A model generated the notes under the pieces. The model ran no database searches. It worked only from the letters and a program-made list of their open reading frames with translations, and was not told the origin of the DNA. A stretch of 5,090 bases of DNA from Deltaproteobacteria bacterium (GTDB lineage Bacteria; Desulfobacterota_B; Binatia; UBA9968), in NCBI GenBank assembly GCA_022545745.1, contig JACZQL010000166.1:1-5090 (forward strand), in the 5' to 3' direction. The position numbers were made by a program, and so were the translations under genes. Positions 1 through 5,008 of this stretch are shown here, one piece after another (position 1 is the stretch's first letter; every line of letters begins with the position of its first letter).

Positions 1-2
1 GT

Positions 3-506
3 CGGAACATCGGCTACGTGATCCAGGAGAGTGGGCTCCTGCCGCACCTCACCGTGAATAAGAACGTCGGACTCGTCCCCAAGCTGAAAGGGTGGACCCC
101 CGCAGAGATCACGCGCCGTGTGAAGGAGATGTTGGAGTTGGTCGGTCTCTCGCCAGGTGACTTCGGTGACAGATACCCACACCAACTTTCCGGCGGTCAG
201 AGACAGCGGGTCGGTGTTGCTCGCGCGCTTGCCGCTGATCCGCCCCTGCTGTTGTGCGACGAACCTTTCGGAGCGCTGGATCCCGCAACGAGGAGAGCGC
301 TGCAACGTGAGTTCAAGGACCTAGCGCACCGCCTCGGCAAGACGGTCGTGTTTGTAACGCACGATGTGCGGGAAGCACTCTTCCTCGGTGATCGAGTCAT
401 CGTGTTGGAGGCTGGTCGTGTGCGTTTTACAGGATCACCGCAAGAATTTTCCACGTCCGACGTGCCTGCTGTGCAGGTGATGCGGGACGACTCGTGGACC
501 TCCTAG
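3..506 (+). CDS. Osmoprotectant-type ABC transporter ATP-binding protein (3' part; 5' end outside window)
   Basis: This is the ATPase subunit of an ABC importer, which hydrolyses ATP at the inner face of the membrane to drive uptake. The frame is open from base 3, so the gene starts left of the window and the Walker A motif is not seen. The GTG at 18 lies inside the Q-loop and is not a true start. Numbering from the first full codon, the Q-loop Gln is about residue 8 (IGYVIQESG), the signature LSGGQRQRVGVARAL begins about 62, Walker B LLLCDEP about 82, the D-loop GALD about 90 and the switch His (VFVTHD) about 120. The Q-loop and signature wording resembles OpuCA/YehX of the glycine betaine/choline/carnitine uptake family. 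The protein ends about 45 residues after the H-loop with no room for the tandem CBS domains of OpuCA or ProV, so it is a short form. Its end overlaps the permease start by 13 bases, as in an operon. Substrate is inferred from family only. Confidence 0.9.
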   Translation, partial: RNIGYVIQESGLLPHLTVNKNVGLVPKLKGWTPAEITRRVKEMLELVGLSPGDFGDRYPHQLSGGQRQRVGVARALAADPPLLLCDEPFGALDPATRRALQREFKDLAHRLGKTVVFVTHDVREALFLGDRVIVLEAGRVRFTGSPQEFSTSDVPAVQVMRDDSWTS

Positions 507-865
507 AGTTTTTCATATCGAACTTCGGCGAGGTGCTGTTCAAGACGCGACAGCATTTCGTTCTGGTTGCGGTCTCGTCTGGTATAGCGACCGCGATCGG
601 CGTTCCGATGGGTATAGCTGTAGCCAGATGGAAGACGGTGCGCGGGCCGGTTCTGGGCTTAGCCAATGTATTGCAAACCATCCCGAGCCTCGCGCTGTTC
701 GGATTCTTGATTGGCGCCGGATACGTCATTTTTGAGCTGAGTAACGCGCCCTGGTCGGGGGCCGATAACGTTGCCGCGAATTTGGGAGGAATCATCGGCG
801 GTGGTGCCGGAGGCGCGCTGCTTGGAGGTGGAGCCGCTTTCATCCTCAATCTATTTGCCCGCTAA
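494..865 (+). pseudogene. OpuCB/YehW-like ABC permease, truncated and fused in frame to a foreign glycine-rich membrane tail
   Basis: Residues 1-73 from the GTG at 494 look like the N-terminus of an osmoprotectant ABC permease. There is a first membrane segment around residues 22-44, followed by the typical LANVLQTIPSLALFGFLI stretch that leads into the EAA-loop half of such permeases. In intact relatives this continues with a Pro/Gly-rich loop and three or four more helices, for about 210-250 residues in total. Here the family pattern stops after FGFLI (about base 712) and the frame runs into a different sequence, GAGYVIFELSNAPWSGADN, then a Gly/Ala-rich helix and the stop at 863-865. The tail reads like the C-terminus of some other small membrane protein. 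The coupling loop is missing, so the product should not work with the ATPase. The GTG start fits translational coupling with the upstream gene; no strong Shine-Dalgarno site is present. Whether the fusion is natural or an assembly join cannot be decided here. Confidence 0.65.
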
Positions 866-1112
866 GTATCTTGACGCGCAACATGGCCCCGGATTCCTAT
901 AGCGCCCCGCTGAGCGCCGCTGGAAACCGAGGTCTTTCCCCCAGGGACAGGTGCTTACGTGCGTCAGCGGGCAGCCTCAGGGGCCGTTCGGTGCCTTTCA
1001 CTGGGGATGGAGCCCCGCCGCCCAACGGGAACTTCCCGAACCGGTTTGGGAAGTCGGACACTGGTGTCCATGTTATGTGATGCAGGCGAAGGAAGCCCTT
1101 GCGCTGGAACCC
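866..1112. other. Gap without a supported gene; contains two adjacent palindromes
   Basis: No convincing gene is seen in these 247 bases. Short ORFs in several frames have composition expected of GC-rich non-coding DNA. On the minus strand the frame of the neighbouring small ORF stays open after its TGA down to a TAG at 897-899. This could be chance or a remnant. Two palindromes lie at 1031-1069 and are listed separately. Confidence 0.5.
1031..1069. repeat. Pair of adjacent palindromes
   Basis: Positions 1031-1054 form a near-perfect 24-base palindrome: ACTTCCCGAACC followed by GGTTTGGGAAGT, with one mismatched pair. One base later, 1056-1069 is GGACAC-TG-GTGTCC, a 6-bp inverted repeat with a 2-base centre. 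Back-to-back palindromes of this kind can be operator sites, mobile-element ends or REP-like elements. No transposase or regulator gene is next to them, so the role is unknown. Confidence 0.55.
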
Positions 1113-1415
1113 TCAATCGCTGACGGCACCCGGGCTTAGAAGCCATGCATGAACGACCGGCCACTTGTCGCCATAATACGGAAAATCCAATAGGGCCGGA
1201 TGGTTCTTTTGTAGGTGGCTGTAAAACATCATGGCGTCGGTATCCGATGGCCGCTCATGCAACGGGAGGTGCTCTGTTCGCCAGCGGATCCATTCGCGAC
1301 GAATCAAATCGCGCGCGTCTTCTCTTTTCATAGGTGCCAGTGTGGCGATGCGCGGGTGTGAGCGCAAGACAGCCGGCCATGGCATCGTGAGGGTACAGGA
1401 AGTGCTTGCGCTGGA
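1091..1415. repeat. Imperfect 18-base direct repeats flanking the small ORF
   Basis: GGAAGCCCTTGCGCTGGA at 1091-1108 and GGAAGTGCTTGCGCTGGA at 1398-1415 match at 16 of 18 positions, in the same orientation. They lie on either side of the small minus-strand ORF, about 300 bases apart. This could mark an inserted or excised unit, or be chance in GC-rich DNA. Confidence 0.4.
1113..1331 (-). CDS. Small hypothetical protein (72 aa)
   Basis: This is a soluble 72-residue protein with no signal peptide or membrane segment. From the ATG at 1331 it begins MKREDARDLIRREWIRW, has a middle with D-A-M-M-F-Y-S-H-L-Q, then G-D-K-W-P-V-V-H-A-W-L-L, and ends in V-S-D. The regular spacing of charged, aromatic and aliphatic residues suggests two or three helices and looks protein-like, unlike the surrounding reading frames. 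From memory it resembles small uncharacterised proteins of alphaproteobacteria such as bradyrhizobia; I know of no function. The ATG at 1331 is chosen because the longer option at 1385 adds residues of poor character. Neither start has a clear Shine-Dalgarno site. It sits alone between broken genes, flanked by an imperfect 18-base direct repeat (1091-1108 and 1398-1415). Confidence 0.5.
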   Translation of the reverse strand: MKREDARDLIRREWIRWRTEHLPLHERPSDTDAMMFYSHLQKNHPALLDFPYYGDKWPVVHAWLLSPGAVSD

Positions 1416-1784
1416 CAGCGCATCGGGGCGTGGCGGTCGGCACTCGTAATATTTGAGTGGAATAAATTAGTAACCTTTTTTGGTGATACTGCGTTACCGG
1501 CTGGCGGCCATGGTTGGTCGCCTCGGGCGGCGTCTCGTGCACCCCACCCGTAGCACGAGACGTCGCCTACTTTTCCAGTCCGACGGCACCCTTGCCGCTG
1601 CGCCCGACCAGGCGCAAGGTGACGGCGTGCGCATCGTGCGCATAAGCGGACGGGCCAGGTGTTTCGGCACCCGACCCGCCCTAACCATCCACCAGGGCGT
1701 TGGGCGCCCAGCGAATGGCTGCATCACCAAATAACATGACGCGACCGGACTCCCAACGGCCTTTAGCCATGGGAGTACAACATC
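1332..1784. other. Gap without a supported gene, rich in inverted repeats
   Basis: No gene is supported across these 453 bases. Reading frames on both strands are short and Arg/Pro-rich, typical of GC-rich non-coding sequence. The stretch contains a weak 5-bp hairpin at 1441-1459, a short AT-rich patch at about 1447-1480, a strong hairpin at 1525-1568 (listed separately), a 6-bp TGCGCC/GGCGCA hairpin near 1599-1616, and a short tandem repeat GTGCGCAT-C-GTGCGCAT near 1627-1643. Confidence 0.5.
1525..1568. repeat. Strong 16-bp stem hairpin with 12-base loop
   Basis: GGGCGGCGTCTCGTGC (1525-1540) pairs with GCACGAGACGTCGCCT (1553-1568) around the loop ACCCCACCCGTA. The inner 10 pairs are perfect; the full 16-pair stem has only two G-T wobbles. 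No T-tract follows on either side, so it is not a standard Rho-independent terminator. It could be a REP/MITE-type palindrome, a recombination site or a structured RNA. No gene nearby assigns a role. Confidence 0.7.
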
Positions 1785-2078
1785 ATGTCATCTACCCTAT
1801 CAACCGCGCAGGTGGCGCGGGCCATCCGTGGCGCCTTCCACCGCGCCGACACATGCCATTGCGAGACTGTCGGCAAGCTCGGCGAGGATGAACTGCCGGA
1901 GCAGAAGGAGCCGATCAAGGTCGTGATCAGCGGCGGCACATCGATGATACGCGGGTTCAGGCAGATGTTCGAGGGGGAATTCAGCAAGCTGCAGTGGCCC
2001 TTCACGGTGTCGAGTTTCGTGATGGCGATGCAGAGGCACTCCCCTTTCCTAATGGCAGCTTCGATGCGGTGGTCATGA
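1785..2078 (+). pseudogene. C-terminal remnant of an actin/Hsp70-like ATPase
   Basis: The frame contains K-E-P-I-K-V-V-I-S-G-G-T-S-M-I-R-G-F at about residues 41-58, followed by R-Q-M-F-E and W-P-F-T-V-S. This resembles the second-phosphate/adenosine-binding segment of the actin-Hsp70-FtsA superfamily, where a hydrophobic strand ends in GGTS and a helix follows. The family signal covers roughly bases 1870-2015. In an intact protein it would be preceded by about 250 residues with the first phosphate loop, and followed by more C-terminal sequence; both are missing. The ATG at 1785 has a weak GGGAG upstream, but its first 25 or so residues do not look like the family. After about 2015 the DNA reads as a methyltransferase in another frame, and the tail to the stop at 2078 is out of context. 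A product is unlikely to be functional. Family call is by motif only. Confidence 0.4.
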
Positions 2079-2557
2079 ATTTTGGGCTGCTCCACTTGGG
2101 GAGTCCAGAACAGGCATTCATCGAGGCCCACCGAGTTCTGCGCACCTCAGGACAATTTGCCTTTACCGTTTGGTGCAAGCCGGAGGTGGCCGTTGGCTTT
2201 GGGATCGTTCTTGACGCGGTTCAAGCCCACGGTCAAATGAATGTCCCGCTCCCTCCAGGGCCCCCATTCTTTCGTTTCAGTGATCCGGGAGAATGCCTTC
2301 AAGCTTTGCTCAAGGCGGGTTTTACGATGCCTGAAGTCGTGCATATTCCACAGATATGGCGGTTACCTTCACCTGACGCACTATTCAACACCATGCAAGG
2401 GGCTACGGTAAGAAGCTCAGGAATGTTGCGCGCTCAGTCCGCTGAAGCGTTGGAGGCCATTGGCAAATCTATTCGTGAGGCAGTAGCCGCATACCAAAAA
2501 GGTGAAGGCGTCGAGTTGCCCATGCCTGCAGTGCTAGCATCCGCTAAGAAATCGTAA
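1994..2557 (+). pseudogene. Class I SAM-dependent methyltransferase (UbiE/Methyltransf_11 type), N-terminus missing
   Basis: From about base 2006 the protein reads G-V-E-F-R-D-G-D-A-E-A-L-P-F, then G-S-F-D-A-V-V-M-N-F-G-L-L-H-L and H-R-V-L-R. These are the acidic loop after strand 3, motif II (strand 4) and the post-II helix of class I methyltransferases, which transfer the methyl group of S-adenosylmethionine. The C-terminal part (bases about 2150-2557) looks complete. What is missing is the first 70 or so residues with motif I (D/E-x-G-x-G-x-G), the main SAM-binding loop. Upstream DNA instead encodes an actin-like remnant in another frame. The GTG at 1994 is the first possible start and has no well-placed Shine-Dalgarno site. 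The substrate is unknown. Without motif I the product should not bind SAM, so it is called a 5'-truncated gene. It converges on the substrate-binding protein gene, with 34 bases between stops. Confidence 0.75.
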
Positions 2558-2591
2558 GATTTTCTCTACCCGGCAGGGAAACCTTTTCCGT

Positions 2592-3746
2592 TTACTTTTT
2601 GACTACCTCACGCAGGAGAGCTCTCACCTTGCCCCTCATGCGCACGTATTTTTCTTTGTAATTCTCTTGGTACACACGGCCTTCTTTAGGAATTGAGAGT
2701 GGATTGACCTTGTCTCTTGGCACGTCCAGCCTCCTGCTCGGATACCCGCTCGCTTGGGCCCAGGCGGTCTGAGCCTTGCGCGAGAGAAGCCAATTGATAT
2801 AGACCTTGGCCGCATTTGGGTGAGGCGCGCGGTTAATCAGTGCTACGCTCCCAAAGGCGGCCGTGAGGTAACTTCCTTCCTTGAATTGGTCCGCTCCCAT
2901 CAATTCTACATGAACTCCCTTTGATTCCAGTTCTTTGGTGGCGAGCTCGCTAGGAGAGATGACAATCGCATACCTTCCTCGAGTCACCCATTCCAAAAGC
3001 TGACGATCATTGCGCGAGAGGATCAGTTTCTGTTTAACAAAAAGATCACGGATAAATTCTCTGCCCAACGCTTTGTGCGCATACCAATGGGTAACCGTCG
3101 CCAAACCTGGCCCCGGTCCAGTGGGGTCCCTCATGGCAATTTTGCCTGCCCACTTGGGATCCAACAGGTCTCTGAAGGAACGAATCTCCTCAGGCTTGAC
3201 TAATTTTGGGTTGATCACGACTGGAATCTTAACAGCGCTGGTGAATACCAGGTTGTATCTTCCTTTCGTATCAGAATAGTCTAGCTTTCCCTTCAGCCAC
3301 TTGGTGGAATCCAGTACCTCTGGCAATATGAGGGCAGGTCTGATGGGATCCAGTGCGCCTGCTGGCCGTAGGGTTGCTAGCATCGTAGTGGTACCCCCAA
3401 TGTGAATGTCCACTAGGAAGCGTTTAGCCCTGCGTTCCCTCAGTAATTTGGGAGAACTCCTGGAGCCGCTGCCACCAGTGAATACTATATTGATGTCCGG
3501 GTAGGACTTTTGAAATCCTTTGGTCAGTGATTCACGAGCATTGGGGCCCGGTGGTCCCCACACCACAACTTCCCCCTCCTTCTTGGCTGCGCTCAGCACC
3601 CTATCCCATTTTTGCTGCCAACCTTGATTAGTCTGGCCAAGGGCTGATGGTAGCCAGGTGGTTGATAAAAACCCCAGAGTAAGCAGATATAAAACGCTAA
3701 AAGACAATATTGATTTCGTCTTTGTGACGGCCACCAAAATCTTCAT
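2592..3746 (-). CDS. ABC transporter substrate-binding protein, AfuA/Fe3+-type extracellular solute-binding family
   Basis: This is a full-length 384-residue periplasmic binding protein. The N-terminus is a Sec signal peptide: basic residues (K9, K11), a hydrophobic core from about 12 to 32, and a probable cleavage after A-L-G at about residue 37. The mature part starts with W-x-x-V-L-S-A-A-K-K-E-G-E-V-V-V-W-G, typical of the family's first strand, followed by a domain-1 GGSGSRSS segment, a VDIHIGGTTTM segment, a hinge region with R-S-F-R-D-L-L-D-P-K-W-A-G-K-I-A, and later N-A-A-K-V-Y-I-N-W-L-L-S. Relatives bind ferric iron, but many environmental members have unknown small-molecule ligands, so the ligand is not assigned. 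No permease or ATPase of its own lies beside it; the osmoprotectant ATPase at the left edge belongs to another family. A GGAGG sequence directly touches the ATG at 3746, so the TTG or GTG four or five codons in may be the real start. Confidence 0.9.
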   Translation of the reverse strand: MKILVAVTKTKSILSFSVLYLLTLGFLSTTWLPSALGQTNQGWQQKWDRVLSAAKKEGEVVVWGPPGPNARESLTKGFQKSYPDINIVFTGGSGSRSSPKLLRERRAKRFLVDIHIGGTTTMLATLRPAGALDPIRPALILPEVLDSTKWLKGKLDYSDTKGRYNLVFTSAVKIPVVINPKLVKPEEIRSFRDLLDPKWAGKIAMRDPTGPGPGLATVTHWYAHKALGREFIRDLFVKQKLILSRNDRQLLEWVTRGRYAIVISPSELATKELESKGVHVELMGADQFKEGSYLTAAFGSVALINRAPHPNAAKVYINWLLSRKAQTAWAQASGYPSRRLDVPRDKVNPLSIPKEGRVYQENYKEKYVRMRGKVRALLREVVKK

Positions 3747-3751
3747 CCTCC
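3747..3751 (-). promoter_or_regulatory. Shine-Dalgarno site abutting the annotated ATG of the substrate-binding protein
   Basis: On the minus strand GGAGG is immediately followed by ATG with no spacer. Usual spacing is about 5-9 bases, which would favour the TTG at 3735-3737 (spacer 9) over the ATG. The signal peptide is kept with either start. Confidence 0.5.
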
Positions 3752-3880
3752 GTAAATTTCCATGAGGTTACTGGGGGGCGGGCCGCAGCCTGGCGATCTC
3801 CCTATTTGTACCCGATTGCCAACAGCGAGAGTAAAAACTAAATCCTATATTTATCGGGTTGATATTTTTAATTGTAATGA

Positions 3881-3907
3881 TTTATATCTTGATGATTTGA
3901 TTGTCAA
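3881..3907 (-). promoter_or_regulatory. Possible sigma70 promoter for the substrate-binding protein gene
   Basis: On the minus strand a consensus TTGACA (3907-3902) is followed after 15 bases by TATAAA (3886-3881). The spacer is short by about two bases, which weakens the call. It would give a leader of about 130 bases, which includes a 7-bp inverted repeat (ACCCGAT 3810-3816 with ATCGGGT 3853-3859). The AT-rich stretch 3840-3905 is the only promoter-like region upstream of this gene. Confidence 0.35.
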
Positions 3908-4021
3908 GGAACATGTTGGGTGAGGTCAATTGGCCTGCTTTTATTTAGATTTCCAGTCGTTTTTTCAGTTAAAAGTGAAGCCGGGAGTAGAAGTGATAAG
4001 GCGAAGAGATTCTCTAGAAGA

Positions 4022-4070
4022 AATGATGGGGTGGCAGCGAGGGTCAGAAGCTCAATGTCACCCCATGATT
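4022..4070 (-). terminator. Possible Rho-independent terminator of the selenoprotein gene
   Basis: Read on the minus strand, 4070-4056 and 4036-4022 form a 15-position stem with 13 Watson-Crick pairs, one G-T wobble and one mismatch; its core is TGACACC-type ATGGGGTG/CACCCCAT (8 bp perfect). The loop is 19 bases. It begins about 47 bases after the TAA and is followed by a modest T-rich run (ATTTCTTCT). The large loop and weak T-run keep confidence moderate. Confidence 0.4.
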
Positions 4071-4116
4071 GGATAGTCCATTCACGCTGGCTCGTCTTGC
4101 GGATCGCCCGTAGCTG

Positions 4117-4839
4117 TTATTTTGGACTAGGCGTAAACGCGTTGCGGTAATCGTCCCAAGACTTCTGCCCCGAGCGCCCAAAGACCCTTTCACGCAAGCC
4201 ACCGGAATACTCCGCTGGGATGTAGTTGATCTTCTCGGTGTAGGAAGGTTTGAGTCGTAGTCCCTTCGCCCGAAGATCGTCGGCTTGCGCAATGTTCGCC
4301 AAGACATATTCAATCTCCACATGGTCCGTCCACATGGACTTGTAGGCGATTTTTCCGTCCTTGTCGATCAGAAAAACCATGTTCGGCATCATTCCGTAGA
4401 CGCGGTGCATGGTCCCTTGCAAGTCATCCACCAGGAGGGGATTTTCAATTCCGTCTTGGGACCCACAATCGCGGGCGTACTGTAGTTTTTGCTCCCAGCT
4501 CTTGTGCGGCCCGTAGTTTTCTCCCGGGTGGGGTTCGCGTACGTAAACCGTAAAGAACTCGAAGCCCTTGTCGCGGTAGCGCTTGTACAGTTGGTTGAGA
4601 GGCGAGACCTCGCCCACGAAGGGGGGTCAGGTAATACTACCAAATTCCAGGAGCACGTGCTTCTTGCCACGGAACTGAGAGAGGCTAACGCGCTCTCCCT
4701 CGAGTGTGGCGAGCTCGAAGTCAGGTGCATCATCGCCGGCGCGGAGACGCACCTTGAAGTCAACTGACTTGCCAGCACCTTCCGAACGGGTGAAGGTGTC
4801 ATAATTATAGGAATCGACCTGTCCAGCTGGTAATGCCAT
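4117..4839 (-). CDS. Deiodinase-like thioredoxin-fold selenoprotein (240 aa, in-frame TGA read as selenocysteine)
   Basis: This is a probable cytoplasmic redox selenoprotein. The frame runs from the ATG at 4839 to the TAA at 4117-4119, broken only by TGA at 4627-4629, which is codon 71. Residues about 33-65 are a peroxiredoxin/AhpC-TSA-like start (R-A-G-D-D-A-P-D-F-E-L, then L-S-Q-F-R-G-K). The active site is E-F-G-S-I-T-U-P-P-F at 65-74, with U (Sec) at 71. Next come L-Y-K-R-Y, then F-F-T-V-Y-V-R-E-P-H-P (E102, H104), and a thioredoxin-fold end with M-P-N-M-V-F-L-I-D-K-D-G-K. Vertebrate iodothyronine deiodinases share F-G-S-x-T-U-P-P/S-F and Y-I-E-E-A-H-P at the same spacing, so this is a bacterial deiodinase-like (T4_deiodinase family) protein. 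The only Cys is C125. The start is fixed by a strong Shine-Dalgarno site. Substrate is unknown; bacteria lack thyroid hormone, so a peroxidase, thiol-redox or dehalogenase role is possible. Ordinary gene callers would split it into 70-aa and 166-aa ORFs. Confidence 0.88.
4600..4615 (-). promoter_or_regulatory. Bacterial SECIS element for Sec71
   Basis: The mRNA has GGCGAGGUCUCGCC starting 13 bases after the UGA. GGCGA pairs with UCGCC (5 bp, plus an outer G-U) around the loop GGUC. The apical AGGUCU is the same as in the E. coli fdhF SECIS, where G and U of the loop are needed for SelB binding. The loop GGUC falls at bases 18-21 after UGA, against 19-22 in fdhF. The hairpin is within the coding sequence, as expected for bacteria. 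It should recruit SelB-GTP-Sec-tRNA. Confidence 0.8.
4627..4629 (-). other. Selenocysteine codon (TGA, Sec71)
   Basis: The TGA lies between ACC (Thr70) and CCC CCC TTC (Pro-Pro-Phe), exactly where deiodinases have Sec and Cys homologues have Cys. The frame is open on both sides, with family-like protein sequence before and after. Confidence 0.85.
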
Positions 4840-4845
4840 AGCAAA

Positions 4846-4856
4846 CTCCCTCCTCC
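4846..4856 (-). promoter_or_regulatory. Strong Shine-Dalgarno site of the selenoprotein gene
   Basis: On the minus strand GGAGGAGGGAG lies upstream of the ATG at 4839; AGGAGG (4854-4849) has a 9-base spacer. This decides the start codon and argues that the gene is translated. Confidence 0.8.
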
Positions 4857-4873
4857 ATCGTTAATTTGGGGTC

Positions 4874-4902
4874 ATATTATTCTGCATCAAAATATTAATC
4901 AA
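4874..4902 (-). promoter_or_regulatory. Possible sigma70 promoter of the selenoprotein gene
   Basis: On the minus strand TTGATT (4902-4897) and TAATAT (4879-4874) are separated by 17 bases. Each box matches consensus at four of six positions and lies in AT-rich DNA about 35-60 bases upstream of the ATG. No operator is recognised. Confidence 0.4.
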
Positions 4903-4965
4903 TACCCAAGATGAACACCCAATATAACCGCAGATTTTCGCCGATTGGGGAACAGCAAAGCGCAC

Positions 4966-4986
4966 GGCGCTAGGCGCTAGGCGCAT
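4966..4986. repeat. Three tandem 7-base repeats (GGCGCTA)
   Basis: GGCGCTA at 4966-4972 and 4973-4979 is followed by GGCGCAT at 4980-4986. This is a short non-coding tandem repeat of a kind often seen between genes; no function is assigned. Confidence 0.7.
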
Positions 4987-5008
4987 AGCGTCCTTGCGAA
5001 TTCGGGAC

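Larger units (their letters stand above)
3747..4116. other. Intergenic region between the two minus-strand genes
   Basis: This 370-base stretch holds no supported gene. Near the left end it contains the leader and probable promoter of the substrate-binding protein, and near the right end a hairpin that may terminate the selenoprotein transcript. A 76-codon plus-strand frame at 3920-4150 overlaps the selenoprotein gene end and looks random. Confidence 0.6.

Noticed and set aside
427..849. 140-codon minus-strand frame
   Set aside because: It is antisense to the ATPase end and the permease; its Ala/Pro/Ser/Thr-rich composition is the mirror of the real genes.
1480..1734. Arg-rich frames on both strands
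   Set aside because: Composition is that of GC-rich non-coding DNA and they cover the strong hairpin; no recognisable domain.
866..1784. Insertion sequence, group II intron or CRISPR array
   Set aside because: No transposase or reverse transcriptase motifs, no intron domain V-like hairpin, and no regularly spaced repeats were found.
2558..2591. Bidirectional terminator between the convergent genes
   Set aside because: Only a 5-bp GGAAA/TTTCC stem with a 3-base loop is visible, too weak to support a call.
3920..4150. 76-codon plus-strand frame
   Set aside because: It overlaps the terminator-like hairpin and the selenoprotein end, has no Shine-Dalgarno site, and looks random.
4117..4839. Two separate genes, or a pseudogene with a nonsense mutation
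   Set aside because: The TGA is the only interruption, sits exactly at the catalytic Cys/Sec column, is followed by a SECIS-like hairpin at the right distance, and the downstream ORF's GTG at 4617 has no Shine-Dalgarno site.
4389..4844. 151-codon minus-strand frame
   Set aside because: It overlaps the selenoprotein gene in another frame and has low-complexity Ser/Thr-rich composition without family features.
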